Shown in pieces: positions 1-10,664 of a DNA stretch of 64,000 nt. The DNA comes from PoT sp049331405 (lineage in GTDB: Bacteria > Planctomycetota > Planctomycetia > Isosphaerales > Isosphaeraceae): contig NZ_CP186274.1 of the NCBI RefSeq assembly GCF_049331405.1, positions 7,874,001-7,938,000 of the forward strand. Reading direction: 5' to 3'. Numbering within the stretch: position 1 is the stretch's first letter; every line of letters starts with the position of its first letter. The notes beneath the pieces were generated by a model. The model searched no databases. It saw nothing but the letters and a program-made list of their open reading frames with translations, and was not told where the DNA came from. The translations under genes were made by a program, and so were the position numbers.

Positions 1-269
1 GCTGGCCGATGCGATCAGCGGGCGTCAGCCATTCTAAATTCTGGCGATTTGGAGGGAGGGGACTCGAAGTCCGCACGGCTTGGCACTATAATTGCTTTGA
101 AAGGGGGCGAATTCATACCGACGTTGCTTTTCCTCACCGAAAATCTGCTTCGACCGTGAGGTGACCGTTGACGGGGCCGAAGTGAGTTAGCCGATTTGGG
201 CGACCATTTCCGGTCGCCGACGAGTCCGTAGAAACAATCCTTTCCATCTCCCACGGCGGAATATAGGAC

Positions 270-1694
270 ATGCGTCTCGATACCTCTCAGCAAATGCGGA
301 CCGATATGCGCCTCCGCATGGCGCCTCGCATGATCCAGTCGATGGAGATATTGCAACTCCCCCTTATGGCGTTGCAGGAACGGATTGATCAGGAACTGAG
401 CGAGAACCCCGTCCTCATCGACCTCCGCGAGGCCCCTGCCCCCGAGGCCGATGGCGAGAGCTCCTCCTCAACCTCGAGCGAAGAGACGCCGACGGGTGAA
501 GACTATTCGTCCGAGGAATGGAACGACTCCTACGGCGAGACCCATCGCCTCAGCCGCGCGGCCCTGAGCGAAGAGGCGGATCGCAAGCACGACGCAATGC
601 AGAACATGGCGTCGCGGCCTCGCTCGCTGCACGACGACCTCTCCGACCAGCTCGGCTTCCTCGATAGCGAGTCGGCTGTCCGGTCGCTCGCCGAGTACAT
701 CATCTACAACCTCGATGAGAACGGGTTCCTGAATCACGACCTGAGCGACGTCGTCCGCGATTTTGGGGGTAACGTCACCCTGAGTCAGGCCGAAGAAGCC
801 CTCTCGATGGTCCAACGGCTCGACCCACCCGGGGTCGGGGCCCGCAATCTTCGCGAATGCTTGCTACTGCAGCTCACGCCCGACGTCCCTTATCGCGACA
901 TCCTGCACGTCCTGATCTCAAATCACCTCGACGACCTGCAGCAGAACCGGCTTCCCGCGATCGAGAAGAAGACGGGCATCCCCATCGACCAGATCAAGGA
1001 AGCGATTGAGCACCTCCGACGCCTCAACCCACGGCCCGGAGCTCGGTTCACCCCCGAAAACGCCCAGTTCGTCGTACCCGACCTGATCGTCGAAGCCAAT
1101 GAGCATGGCGAATACGAGGTCCGGCTCGTCGACGACCACACGCCGCAACTTTCGATTTCTCGCTATTATCAGAAGCAACTCAAGAACAAATCGACGGACG
1201 CGGCAGCCCGCGAGTTCATCCAGAAGCGTATCCAGTCGGCTCGCTGGTTGATCGAATCCATTGAGCAGAGACGCAACACGTTGCTCAAGGTGGCCCGGGC
1301 CATCATCGAACACCAGAAGGACTTCCTGGATAAAGGGCCCGAGTTCATCGAGCCCCTAAAGATGCAGCAGATCGCCGACCGCGTCCACGTCCACGTGACG
1401 ACGGTCAGCCGAGCTGTCGACGACAAGTGGGTCGAGACGCCTCGCGGAATCTTCCCTCTCAAGCGATTCTTCGGAGGCGGGACAACGACCGCCGACGGCG
1501 AAGAAGTCGCCTGGGACACGATCAAGCAGAAGCTCCTCGAGATCATCGCCAAGGAAGACAAGCAGAATCCGCTCTCTGACGAGGAAATCGTCGAAGAACT
1601 GAGCCGCCATGGCTTCCCCGTCGCTCGACGTACTGTGACCAAGTATCGCAGGACTCTCCGCATCGCTTCGAGCCGTCAACGAAAGCAGTTCTGA
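270..1694 (+). CDS. rpoN: RNA polymerase sigma-54 factor
   Basis: Sigma-54 directs RNA polymerase to -24/-12 promoters, where open-complex formation needs an AAA+ activator. The 474-residue length is normal for RpoN. The N-terminal activator-contact region (about 1-50) has the usual Gln/Leu pattern, with MIQSMEILQLPL. An acidic linker rich in Glu and Ser follows (about 55-100), then the core-binding region. The helix-turn-helix is near residues 365-400, with HVTTVSRAV. The invariant RpoN box ARRTVTKYR lies at about 452-460. The ATG at 270 places the conserved N-terminus correctly. A hairpin follows the stop. An activator-like gene lies 2 kb away but looks defective in activation, so it is probably not the cognate activator. 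Confidence 0.97.
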   Translation: MRLDTSQQMRTDMRLRMAPRMIQSMEILQLPLMALQERIDQELSENPVLIDLREAPAPEADGESSSSTSSEETPTGEDYSSEEWNDSYGETHRLSRAALSEEADRKHDAMQNMASRPRSLHDDLSDQLGFLDSESAVRSLAEYIIYNLDENGFLNHDLSDVVRDFGGNVTLSQAEEALSMVQRLDPPGVGARNLRECLLLQLTPDVPYRDILHVLISNHLDDLQQNRLPAIEKKTGIPIDQIKEAIEHLRRLNPRPGARFTPENAQFVVPDLIVEANEHGEYEVRLVDDHTPQLSISRYYQKQLKNKSTDAAAREFIQKRIQSARWLIESIEQRRNTLLKVARAIIEHQKDFLDKGPEFIEPLKMQQIADRVHVHVTTVSRAVDDKWVETPRGIFPLKRFFGGGTTTADGEEVAWDTIKQKLLEIIAKEDKQNPLSDEEIVEELSRHGFPVARRTVTKYRRTLRIASSRQRKQF

Positions 1695-1728
1695 CTCACG
1701 GACGAGGGCGGCAAGCCGGCAACGCCAC

Positions 1729-1770
1729 GGCCGTCAGGACGATCGCGATTTCGCGATCGTCCTGACGGCC
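1729..1770. terminator. Perfect 20-bp hairpin after rpoN
   Basis: Two perfect 20-base arms are separated by a 2-base TT loop. The hairpin starts 35 bases after the rpoN stop. There is no T-run, so it may be a strong 3' end stabiliser or a Rho-assisted terminator rather than a canonical intrinsic one. Confidence 0.7.
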
Positions 1771-1851
1771 GTTCACTTTGAATCGCATGCCAATAAGTTA
1801 TAACTTGAGCGCCGGTCTTAAATCGACTCTCTCGCCTCGAAACGAAAGAAA

Positions 1852-1883
1852 CGGGCCTGCCCCCCGTTCGAGGGGCAGGCCCG
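1852..1883. terminator. Hairpin between convergent rpoN and DUF1501 genes
   Basis: A 12-bp GC-only stem (arms 1852-1863 and 1872-1883) with an 8-base loop lies 27 bases past the stop of the minus-strand DUF1501 gene. On the minus strand it is followed by TTTCTTTCG, a weak T-rich tail, so it probably ends that transcript. Confidence 0.6.
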
Positions 1884-1909
1884 AAGTTAGTACGTGAGTC
1901 GAGCCTGCA

Positions 1910-3361
1910 TCAGGCGAGGATGCCCTGAATCACCTTGCCATGCACGTCGGTCAGGCGGAAGTCGCGCCCCGCGTGACGGTAGGTGAAAGTCTCGTGATCG
2001 AAGCCCAGGAGGTGGAGGATCGTGGCATGCAGGTCGTGGACATGCACCTTATCCTGGGTCGCCTGGAAGCCGAACTCATCGGTCGCGCCGTGGACGTGCC
2101 CGCCCTTGACGCCGCCGCCGGCGAGCCACATCGAGAAGCCGTAGTGGTTGTGGTCGCGTCCGTTCATCTTGCCCGCGTTGGCACCGGGGGTCGGCAACTC
2201 GACGGTCGGTGTTCGGCCGAACTCGCCGCCCCAGATCACGAGCGTATCCTCGAGCATCCCGCGCTGTTTGAGGTCGGTCAGCAAGGCTGCGATCGGCTGG
2301 TCGACGTTCTGGGCGAGTCGACGATGCTCGGTCGCGATGTCGTCGTGATTGTCCCAGGGCTGGCCGTCGCCGTGCCAGAGCTGAATGTAGCGGACGCCCC
2401 GCTCGAGCAACCGTCGGGCGATCAGGAGTTGGCGAGCGTGGACGCCCGGGCCGTACATCGCGCGGATGTGTTCGGGCTCCTGTCCGACATCGAACGCGTC
2501 GCCGGCCTCGGACTGCATGCGATAGGCCAGCTCGAAGGACTGGATGCGGGCCTCCAGCTCCGCCTCCTGCTGACGCTTCTTCATATGCTCCTGATTGAGC
2601 TGATGAAGGAGGTCGAGCTGGGCGCGCTGGGTCGAGTCCGACACATAGCGATTGGTGATGTGTCGGATCAATTTCTCGATATCTGTATGCTGCGTATCGA
2701 TGTAAGTGCCTTGATAGATCCCCGGCAGGAAGCCCGCCTGCCAGTTCTGCGATTCGGCGATCGGGAAGCCGCCCGGGCACATCACCATGAAGCCGGGCAG
2801 GTTCTGATTTTCGGTGCCGAGGCCGTAGAGAACCCACGAGCCGACGCTGGGGCGGGCCTGTCGCGCCTCGCCGCAGTTCATCAGCATGAGCGAGGGCTCA
2901 TGGTTGGGCACGTCCGCGTGCATCGAGCGGATCACGCAGATGTCGTCGATGTGCTGGGCCGTCTGCGCGAAGAGTTCGCTGACTTCGATGCCGCTCTGCC
3001 CATACTTCCGGAAGGAGAATGGGGAGGCGAACGCAGCGCCCGTCTTCCGCTCCGTGGGAAGGTTGCTCGGCAAGGGCTTGCCGGCGTGCTTCGTCAGGGC
3101 CGGCTTGGGGTCGAACGTATCAACTTGCGAGGGTCCACCGTTCATGAACAGGTGGATGACTCTCTTGGCCTTCGGGGCAAATTGTGGCCTGCGCGGGACG
3201 AGCGGGTTGAGGGAGTCGCCCGTCGAGACGGGGTTGGCCAGCAAGCCGGCTTCCGACATCATGCTGCTGAGGGCGAGTGCGCCGAAGCCCATACCCGCAC
3301 GACAGAGAGCCTCGCGTCGCGTGACAGGTTTTTCCGTCAGCTTGAGGGGTGGGTGAGGCAT
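1910..3361 (-). CDS. DUF1501 family protein, Tat-exported
   Basis: This is a member of the DUF1501 family, which is greatly expanded in planctomycetes and structurally related to alkaline phosphatase/sulfatase-type hydrolases. Its substrate is unknown. The 483-residue protein starts with a twin-arginine signal (TRREALCRAG at about 14-23, then a hydrophobic stretch to about 35), so a folded protein is exported. The family hallmarks FMNGGPSQVDTFDPKP (about 72-87), LWHGDGQPWDNH (about 330) and GGEFGRTP (about 380) are all present. A Shine-Dalgarno AGAGG stands 8 bases before the ATG. DUF1501 genes usually pair with a DUF1549/DUF1553 cytochrome-like gene; here that partner is absent from both sides. 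Confidence 0.9.
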   Translation of the reverse strand: MPHPPLKLTEKPVTRREALCRAGMGFGALALSSMMSEAGLLANPVSTGDSLNPLVPRRPQFAPKAKRVIHLFMNGGPSQVDTFDPKPALTKHAGKPLPSNLPTERKTGAAFASPFSFRKYGQSGIEVSELFAQTAQHIDDICVIRSMHADVPNHEPSLMLMNCGEARQARPSVGSWVLYGLGTENQNLPGFMVMCPGGFPIAESQNWQAGFLPGIYQGTYIDTQHTDIEKLIRHITNRYVSDSTQRAQLDLLHQLNQEHMKKRQQEAELEARIQSFELAYRMQSEAGDAFDVGQEPEHIRAMYGPGVHARQLLIARRLLERGVRYIQLWHGDGQPWDNHDDIATEHRRLAQNVDQPIAALLTDLKQRGMLEDTLVIWGGEFGRTPTVELPTPGANAGKMNGRDHNHYGFSMWLAGGGVKGGHVHGATDEFGFQATQDKVHVHDLHATILHLLGFDHETFTYRHAGRDFRLTDVHGKVIQGILA

Positions 3362-3483
3362 GGGTGGGACCTCTCTGGGTTTTCGGGGAGTGACCTACCG
3401 GCAAGTTAGGATCATCTTAACACGAGGTCGGCCTCGGCGGGAGGCCACTCGTGTTCCACCCCATCCAACATGCCGGCCACCGG

Positions 3484-4959
3484 TCAGTTAACCCATATCG
3501 GCCCGTCGACGAGCAGCCCGTACTTTTTCATCTTCTTGTAAAGGGTCGTCCGGTTGATATCCAGGACGCGTGCGGTCTCCTGGCGATTCCAGTTCAGAGC
3601 CTGCAACGCCTGGATGATAATCCGCTTCTCCGGCTCCTCGAGAGCTTCCTTGAGTGGCCGGATGTTCGCCGAATTCCTCGAGCGACTGCTCCCGCCCGCC
3701 TTCGAGTCGAGGAATCCGCCCGGCCCGGGGGAGAGATGGCCGGACGTGATCCGACTTCCCTGGCAGAGCTGGACGCCGCGCTGGATGACCGCCTTCAACT
3801 CACCGATATTCCCCGGCCACTGGTATTTGCCGAGGGCATCGAGGGCGTCCCTCGTGAAGCCAACCACCGATTTGCCGAGTTCCTGGGCGGCAGACTCGCG
3901 GAAGAATTCCGCGAGTGCTTCGATGTCCGTGTTTCGATGTCTTAGCGACGGTAGTTTGAAGCAGACGGCGCTAATCCTTTGGTACAACTCCTGCGCCCGC
4001 TTCGCCTGGTCATGTCCGGCGAGGCCGCTCTCGTCCGATGCCATGATGATGCGGACATTGGTCTGCGTCTTCTTCGTCAAGTCCTTGGTATTCTCGTGCT
4101 CCTGGAGGATGCGGAGAAGGTGCGGCTCGAGCTCCGGGGGCAGATCGCCGATCCGGTTCAGCAGCAGAGTCCCACCTTGTGCCTCATTGAGCTTGGCGAG
4201 CCAACTTCCGAGCGGCGTCCCGGCGGTCGTCGCCTGACTCCCATCCGGATTGTGATGCCCGATGTAGCCATTGGAAAGAGCCGAAACACACTCGAGCGAG
4301 ACGAAGGGAGACGCCGCCCGTGGACTCAGGTTGTGAATGGTACGAGCCAGGAGTTGCTTGCCCGTGCCATGCTCACCGAGGATCAAGACCGGGTCGCGAG
4401 TCTGCGCGATGGAAGCCGAGGCCTTGAGGATATGCAGTAAGCTCGGGTCGGTGCCGATGATCCCCCAGGAACGGGCATTGCCATCGTCCCCCAGCCCGAA
4501 CATCGCAGGCTCGAAGTGTCGGCCTCCTTCGCCTCCCTCGACGGCGACTCCGTTCGTTGCACTCGCAGGCACGGGGGACGCGGGGATCGTGATCCGGAGC
4601 CCGAGCGCTTGCACCACCGCCGCTCGCAGTTCGGTGGCGGAGACGGGATATTTCAGGACGCTCGACGCTCCCTGCCGGATCGCCTCGACGGTCTGCTCCG
4701 GATAGGCCCCCGGGAAGAGCAGGATCACGGGAACCTCTTTATGCTTGCGCTTCATGTACGCGAGCAATTCCAACCCCTCCATGTCGGTCGGATCGACCCC
4801 CGCGATGAGCAGGTCGATCCCGCCTCGCTCCATCAATCGGACCGCCGCGCGGTCGTTCGCCGCCTCGTCGATCTCCTGCCCTAACGACATGAGCATCGAA
4901 GTCAAAAGCGCCAAAGCCGGAGGCTCAGAATGTACGATCAAGAGTCGGGCTTTGCTCAT
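3484..4959 (-). CDS. Degenerate NtrC-type sigma-54 activator homologue
   Basis: The 491-residue protein has the NtrC layout: receiver domain (1-120), AAA+ domain (about 170-400) and C-terminal Fis helix-turn-helix (about 440-485, NRQETARVLDINRTTLYKKM). The functional residues are eroded. Alignment with a typical receiver puts Gly54 where the phosphorylated Asp should be. Walker A is intact (GEHGTGK, 195-201). Walker B reads LLLNRIGD, with Asn268-Arg269 replacing Asp-Glu. The GAFTGA loop that touches sigma-54 is absent; the region reads GHHNPDGSQATTAG. Known family biology predicts no ATP-driven activation of sigma-54. It may be a DNA-binding regulator using the Fis domain, possibly nucleotide-sensing through Walker A. 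No kinase gene is adjacent. Confidence 0.85.
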   Translation of the reverse strand: MSKARLLIVHSEPPALALLTSMLMSLGQEIDEAANDRAAVRLMERGGIDLLIAGVDPTDMEGLELLAYMKRKHKEVPVILLFPGAYPEQTVEAIRQGASSVLKYPVSATELRAAVVQALGLRITIPASPVPASATNGVAVEGGEGGRHFEPAMFGLGDDGNARSWGIIGTDPSLLHILKASASIAQTRDPVLILGEHGTGKQLLARTIHNLSPRAASPFVSLECVSALSNGYIGHHNPDGSQATTAGTPLGSWLAKLNEAQGGTLLLNRIGDLPPELEPHLLRILQEHENTKDLTKKTQTNVRIIMASDESGLAGHDQAKRAQELYQRISAVCFKLPSLRHRNTDIEALAEFFRESAAQELGKSVVGFTRDALDALGKYQWPGNIGELKAVIQRGVQLCQGSRITSGHLSPGPGGFLDSKAGGSSRSRNSANIRPLKEALEEPEKRIIIQALQALNWNRQETARVLDINRTTLYKKMKKYGLLVDGPIWVN

Positions 4960-5322
4960 GTGGACATACTCGAGTCGAACGGGACTGCGGAGAAGCGACT
5001 CAATGCACTTCCCCTCGATGATGGAATTGAGGAAGACCTACCCCCAGGCGATGGATAAGCTGGCCGAGATAGAGCCTGGATCTTGAACCGAAATGATGCC
5101 AGTACGCCCGACACCATGTCCGAAAATCAAAGCCACTTCATCCTGGCATGGCTTGGTTATAAAAATACGATTTGCCTTGCCTCACGTGACTGCATCGACC
5201 ACCCTTCCTCTTCGCTGCACCTTCGAAGGTGGATACAAAGGCCCGGAACCACAGGATGCGTCGATCAGGCCCTACCCTGAAGCCGACCGATAGAGCCCGA
5301 ATTTCCTCGTAACCTATTGCGG
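4960..5322. other. Intergenic region without a recognisable gene
   Basis: This gap lies between the activator homologue and xerC, upstream of the former and downstream of the latter. It should contain the promoter of the minus-strand activator gene. I see no convincing -35/-10 or -24/-12 pair, RNA gene or coding frame. Confidence 0.5.
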
Positions 5323-6213
5323 CTATCGAGCTCGAGGATGCGCCCCTTGATAGATATCGAGGAGTCGCTCTTTGGTGACATGGGTATAAATCTGTGTCGT
5401 GGTCAATTTCCGATGTCCGAGCAACTCCTGAACACTTCGGAGATCGGCGCCTCGATCCAGCAGATGAGTCGCGAAGCTGTGTCTCAAGGTATGCGGACTC
5501 GCTGCCCCATCTCGCAAGCCGCTCCTGACCACATGTTCGTCCAATAGTCTTCCGACGCTACGTGCGGTGATTCGACCTCCCCTACCGTTCAGGAAAACCG
5601 CTGGCTCGGGACTGCGCTTCGGAACTCGTAGGGGCAACCAATTTTGAAGCCAGTAAGCCGCCATCGATCCGATGGGACAAAGTCGCTCGCGTTTCCCCTT
5701 ACCCCTCACCCTGACGAGTTCCTGATCGAAATCGAGGTCGTCCAGGTTCAGGCCCACGAGTTCACTGACTCGCAAGCCCCCGCCATAGAGCGTTTCGAAC
5801 ATGGCCCGGTCGCGGACTCCTAGCATTTCCACGGTCGAGATGCCGTCGAGGATTTTGACGATCTCCTCAACCCGTAGGAGTCGCGGCAGTCGCTTCGGTT
5901 GTTTCGGATTCCTGAGCCCACCAGCGGGGTCGGTCTTGATCACGCCCTGTCGCCGCTGATAGCGGAAATAAGTCCGCAGGCTCGCCAGGCGTCGGGCGAT
6001 CGTGCTCGGGGCAAAACCCTTGGAGTTTAGCCAGACCGAGTACCTTCGGAGCGTCCGGGGATCGACGTCGCACGGGTTCGCCCCATCCCCCGACTCCTCC
6101 GCTAAAAACTCACTGAACCGTTCGAGATCCTCCTCATAGGACCGGATCGTGTTGAGTGAGGCATTACGCTCGGATTTCAAATGATTCAGAAAGCTGGAAA
6201 TGGAAGGATGCAT
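5323..6213 (-). CDS. xerC: Site-specific tyrosine recombinase XerC
   Basis: XerC-type recombinases resolve chromosome dimers at dif by strand exchange through a Tyr nucleophile. The 296-residue length is standard. The SAM-like N-terminal domain covers about 1-90, with SLNTIRSYEEDLERF. All catalytic residues are visible: Arg148 in GGGLRVSEL, a Lys near 172, His241 and Arg244 in HTLRHSF, His267 in LLGHRKL and Tyr276 in QIYTHV. No dif-like site, phage gene or integron is adjacent, so a housekeeping role is likelier than a mobile-element integrase. XerC and XerD are hard to tell apart by eye, so the symbol is tentative. Confidence 0.9.
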   Translation of the reverse strand: MHPSISSFLNHLKSERNASLNTIRSYEEDLERFSEFLAEESGDGANPCDVDPRTLRRYSVWLNSKGFAPSTIARRLASLRTYFRYQRRQGVIKTDPAGGLRNPKQPKRLPRLLRVEEIVKILDGISTVEMLGVRDRAMFETLYGGGLRVSELVGLNLDDLDFDQELVRVRGKGKRERLCPIGSMAAYWLQNWLPLRVPKRSPEPAVFLNGRGGRITARSVGRLLDEHVVRSGLRDGAASPHTLRHSFATHLLDRGADLRSVQELLGHRKLTTTQIYTHVTKERLLDIYQGAHPRAR

Positions 6214-6996
6214 TTCGAAGAACCTCAGTCCTGCGTACGACTTGGAAAGCGTCCGACGATGATTTCGGCGTTCTCCGAGGCGTGATTGCAGAACTACTCT
6301 CCCATCGCCGCCATTTCCTACTCAGTCTTCTTCAGGATGACGAAAATCACCAAGTGCACGTTCGGGGCCAAACTCAATTCTTTATCGCACGAAGGCCTTC
6401 AAACCGCTTCGGGGCGATCTTCTTGTGCGAGAGCATTCCTTCCCAATGCCGCGATACAATTTTTCTGAGTCTTGGAACAGTGGATAGCTCGTGAGAATGA
6501 TCATCTGGAGGTCGTGAGTCCGAGCCAGGCGACGCAATCGCAGGTCAGAACAATCCAAATCCGGGTGTTATTCTTTCAATCAGCTCTCGACAAAGGCTTT
6601 TTGACGAGTTTTATGCTCCGACAATCCCTCGTCCAAAGTCATGGTCATTTGAGCTAGATCTCGCGAGAAATGCCTCCGAGTCACATCCTCTCATCACGCA
6701 CTGCACCTTGCTTGGAGGAACAATGCGGAAATAAGGCCAGAAAGCCCTGTCAACGCACTTGTTAATCCAAGTCCATGAGTTGTGTAAATTGAAACATAAA
6801 AAGTCGGAGGTTGATTTTTGGAGGCGGTCTTTTCTTGTATTGATACGACTCACTATCAAAATGATCCGGCCTGGGAATCCCGTTGAGAAAGATCAACGAC
6901 CTCAGAATTTGCAAACAATACACAATTTAGATAGGCTCGAAATTCGCTATCTGTAACCACAATCTGAGCCAGGTCGAGTTCACGGGAGAATCGAGA
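6214..6996. other. AT-richer 780-bp gap without a recognisable gene
   Basis: The base composition is visibly richer in A and T than the neighbouring genes. The open frames are short and resemble no family I know. The region could be a decayed gene, a regulatory region or a scar of lost mobile DNA. A near-match to a phage T7 promoter lies inside it. Confidence 0.4.
6841..6857 (+). promoter_or_regulatory. Near-consensus T7-type phage promoter core
   Basis: The 17 bases TGATACGACTCACTATC match the T7 RNA polymerase core TAATACGACTCACTATA at 15 positions, with the 14-base run ATACGACTCACTAT identical. The +1 region is not the usual GGG. It points toward the thioesterase gene 140 bases downstream. 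It could be coincidence, a phage relic or a primer-derived artefact. Confidence 0.3.
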
Positions 6997-7455
6997 ATGA
7001 GCGAGTCAGGACCACAAGAAACGCTCACACACCGATTGATTCTCCCGAGAGACGCAAATCATCACGGGACGCTCTACGCCGGCGTCCTCCTCTCGCTCGC
7101 GCTGGAGGCGGCCTACGCGACAGCCTTCCGCGCGGCTGGACTCAACGCCAATCTCGTCCTGAGGCGGGTGCTGGACCTTCGTTGCCACCAACCCGTCCCG
7201 ATCGGGCGAGTGGTCGAGATCCGGGGGTGTGAGATCCATCGGGCGCGAGCTCAAATTGTCGTCGCCGTATACGGCACGCCACTCAGGGATCGACCCATGC
7301 CATGGATGGATGGGCTGATGCAATTTGTGCAAGTGAGCGAGTCGGGGAGGCCCGAACCCCTGGACGAGGCCCCTCCGGAGCCATTGCCGGAGTTGACTCC
7401 TCCTTGGTCGAATCTGCGAGATCGCTCGATGCGGCTCCTGGCCATCCGACAATGA
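6997..7455 (+). CDS. Hot-dog fold thioesterase, acyl-CoA thioesterase-like
   Basis: The 152-residue protein resembles single hot-dog acyl-CoA thioesterases, which hydrolyse acyl-CoA to free acid and CoA. The family's helix signature is recognisable near residues 18-47: DANHHGTLYAGVLLSLALEA corresponds to the N..G..FGG..M...D pattern of YciA-type enzymes, with Glu in place of the usual Asp. The motif GRVVEIRGCEIHRARAQIVV (about 68-87) matches the second strand pair, where the typical enzyme has G..v.v...v. The Pro/Glu-rich tail (about 118-135) is not part of the fold. The gene stands alone and converges with the histidine kinase gene. The substrate cannot be deduced. Confidence 0.65.
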   Translation: MSESGPQETLTHRLILPRDANHHGTLYAGVLLSLALEAAYATAFRAAGLNANLVLRRVLDLRCHQPVPIGRVVEIRGCEIHRARAQIVVAVYGTPLRDRPMPWMDGLMQFVQVSESGRPEPLDEAPPEPLPELTPPWSNLRDRSMRLLAIRQ

Positions 7456-7491
7456 GCCGGATGGCCCGATCCACATCCGTCCGCAGACCGA

Positions 7492-9186
<1,695 letters not shown>

Positions 9187-9331
9187 GGAGGTATCCTCTC
9201 CTCGGCTGGGGCGTGGTCGCGAAGGCGTATTCCTGGAGTCTCAGGCTAATCGACCACAAGTCGACCGTCAACCCGTCAGTCACGGCGTTGATGACCGGCG
9301 ATATCCCACAAGATCCCGCCGGTCATTCCTC

Positions 9332-10447
9332 TCAGGTTTGGGGCGTAAAGAGAATAATCTCGACGCGACGGGGTGGCTGATCCCGTGCCGTAGCCTCGAG
9401 AGGTCGGGGGACCTGAGTCCCGAAGCCCACCGAGGCTACCTTGCGACTGCTAAACCAACCTATCGAGCTGATCGAATGCTGGCTGATTAGGTACTTGCGG
9501 ACGGCGTCCGCCTGCTCTTGGGTCAGGATCTGTGCCATGTCCTGATCCCGGTCATCATCGGTGAAGGCGGCGATCACCACTTCCGAGGTCGGCCGCTTCA
9601 CCGTCTTGAACCAGGTTGCGACGTCGTCGAGCTTCTTGCGGCCTGGCGCAGTAAGCACCGAACGGCCAGGCTCGAAGAGCTCGGCTTCGGGCAGTGTCCT
9701 GCTGTCTCGCTCAGACCCAGGATGAAAGAGGACGCGGTCTCGATCGAAGAAGGATCGGTCATTGAAGTAGCGCGAGAGTGGCCAGGTCCGCTTGAGCGCC
9801 GCGAGGTTCTCTTCGAGGTCATTGAGCGTCCGCTGACCACGGTCGGAAAGGGCGACCAACTTCCGATAAGCTTCTTCGTCCTGTACGAGTTTGCCCAGGC
9901 TCCCCTCGCCCTTCCTGATCGAGGCTGCGATCAGGTTGATCTCGCCGATCCCTTTTTCCGCTGCAGCCGCCACGGCATCGACACGCCCCAGCGCCCTGCC
10001 CGCCTTGGCGAGGAGGTCGTTCACCTCCATCAAAGGTTCTGAGGAGATGGTGCCATTATCGGGGAGTGGGAGGGCGTCGGGCTTGCCGGGGACTAGCTCA
10101 ACGACCTTGGAACCGACGACCCCCTCCGTCAGGATCCGAGCCATCGCGTCGGTGCGGATCAAGGGACGTAAGCGGGTATCGATCCTCATCACTAGCCGGA
10201 CTGGCTCTCCTGGCGACATAGGCGCCTGGATGTCTTCGACGACGCCCGCGTCGATACCCTGAATGCGTACCCGTTGGCCGACCTCCAGGCCTCCAATCGA
10301 CGCGAAGTTCGAACGGACACGGAACGTGGGCTGGGTTCGCCACTGCCTGCTCGCCAACTGGGTGAGGGCGAAAGCAGCCAGGCCGAAGACCACCAGCACG
10401 AACAACGCATTACGCAAAGCTCGCCCGCGACCGATCTCTCGGCTCAT
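9332..10447 (-). CDS. MlaD-type MCE protein with C-terminal OmpA-like domain
   Basis: MCE proteins form periplasmic rings that carry phospholipids for Mla transporters. This protein of about 371 residues has one N-terminal transmembrane helix (about 12-32) and an MCE domain (about 40-125, with SIGGLEVGQRVRIQGIDAG). A helical stretch follows (about 135-225), then a C-terminal domain resembling OmpA/MotB peptidoglycan-binding modules (about 245-371). That domain shows FEPGRSVLTAPGRKKLDDVA, AFTDDDRDQ, a Gln-rich helix with VRKYL, and the terminal PPRRVEI. The start at 10447 has GAGG 7 bases upstream; an in-frame ATG at 10480 is possible. It lies downstream of mlaE in the same direction. The OmpA-like tail suggests cell-wall anchoring, an inference. 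Confidence 0.82.
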   Translation of the reverse strand: MSREIGRGRALRNALFVLVVFGLAAFALTQLASRQWRTQPTFRVRSNFASIGGLEVGQRVRIQGIDAGVVEDIQAPMSPGEPVRLVMRIDTRLRPLIRTDAMARILTEGVVGSKVVELVPGKPDALPLPDNGTISSEPLMEVNDLLAKAGRALGRVDAVAAAAEKGIGEINLIAASIRKGEGSLGKLVQDEEAYRKLVALSDRGQRTLNDLEENLAALKRTWPLSRYFNDRSFFDRDRVLFHPGSERDSRTLPEAELFEPGRSVLTAPGRKKLDDVATWFKTVKRPTSEVVIAAFTDDDRDQDMAQILTQEQADAVRKYLISQHSISSIGWFSSRKVASVGFGTQVPRPLEATARDQPPRRVEIILFTPQT

Positions 10448-10664
10448 GGACCGACCTCGATGTCCTGAGAACAACTCCAACGTCCCTATCGCACCACTTA
10501 TTTACCGACAAACATCGCGCGGAAGATGGCCGAATCTCGATTCGCTCATCGTTCCTCGTTCCTACTGGCATACTGACAACGAGTAGGCGGATTCTCGGCG
10601 AAAATCCGTAACTGATTCTAGCCACGAGTTATCCCTTTCGCGAAGTCCCCCTCGCCCGACCTGG

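Noticed and set aside
1940..3409. A 489-codon plus-strand frame opposite the DUF1501 gene
   Set aside because: It is a GC-rich antisense shadow; the minus strand has the family motifs and a Tat signal.
5323..6213. XerC as the integrase of a genomic island
   Set aside because: No attachment repeats, tRNA-end target or cargo genes next to it; the sequence is of housekeeping Xer type.
6156..6494. A 112-codon frame starting inside antisense xerC
   Set aside because: No motif or ribosome-binding site; it begins within another gene.
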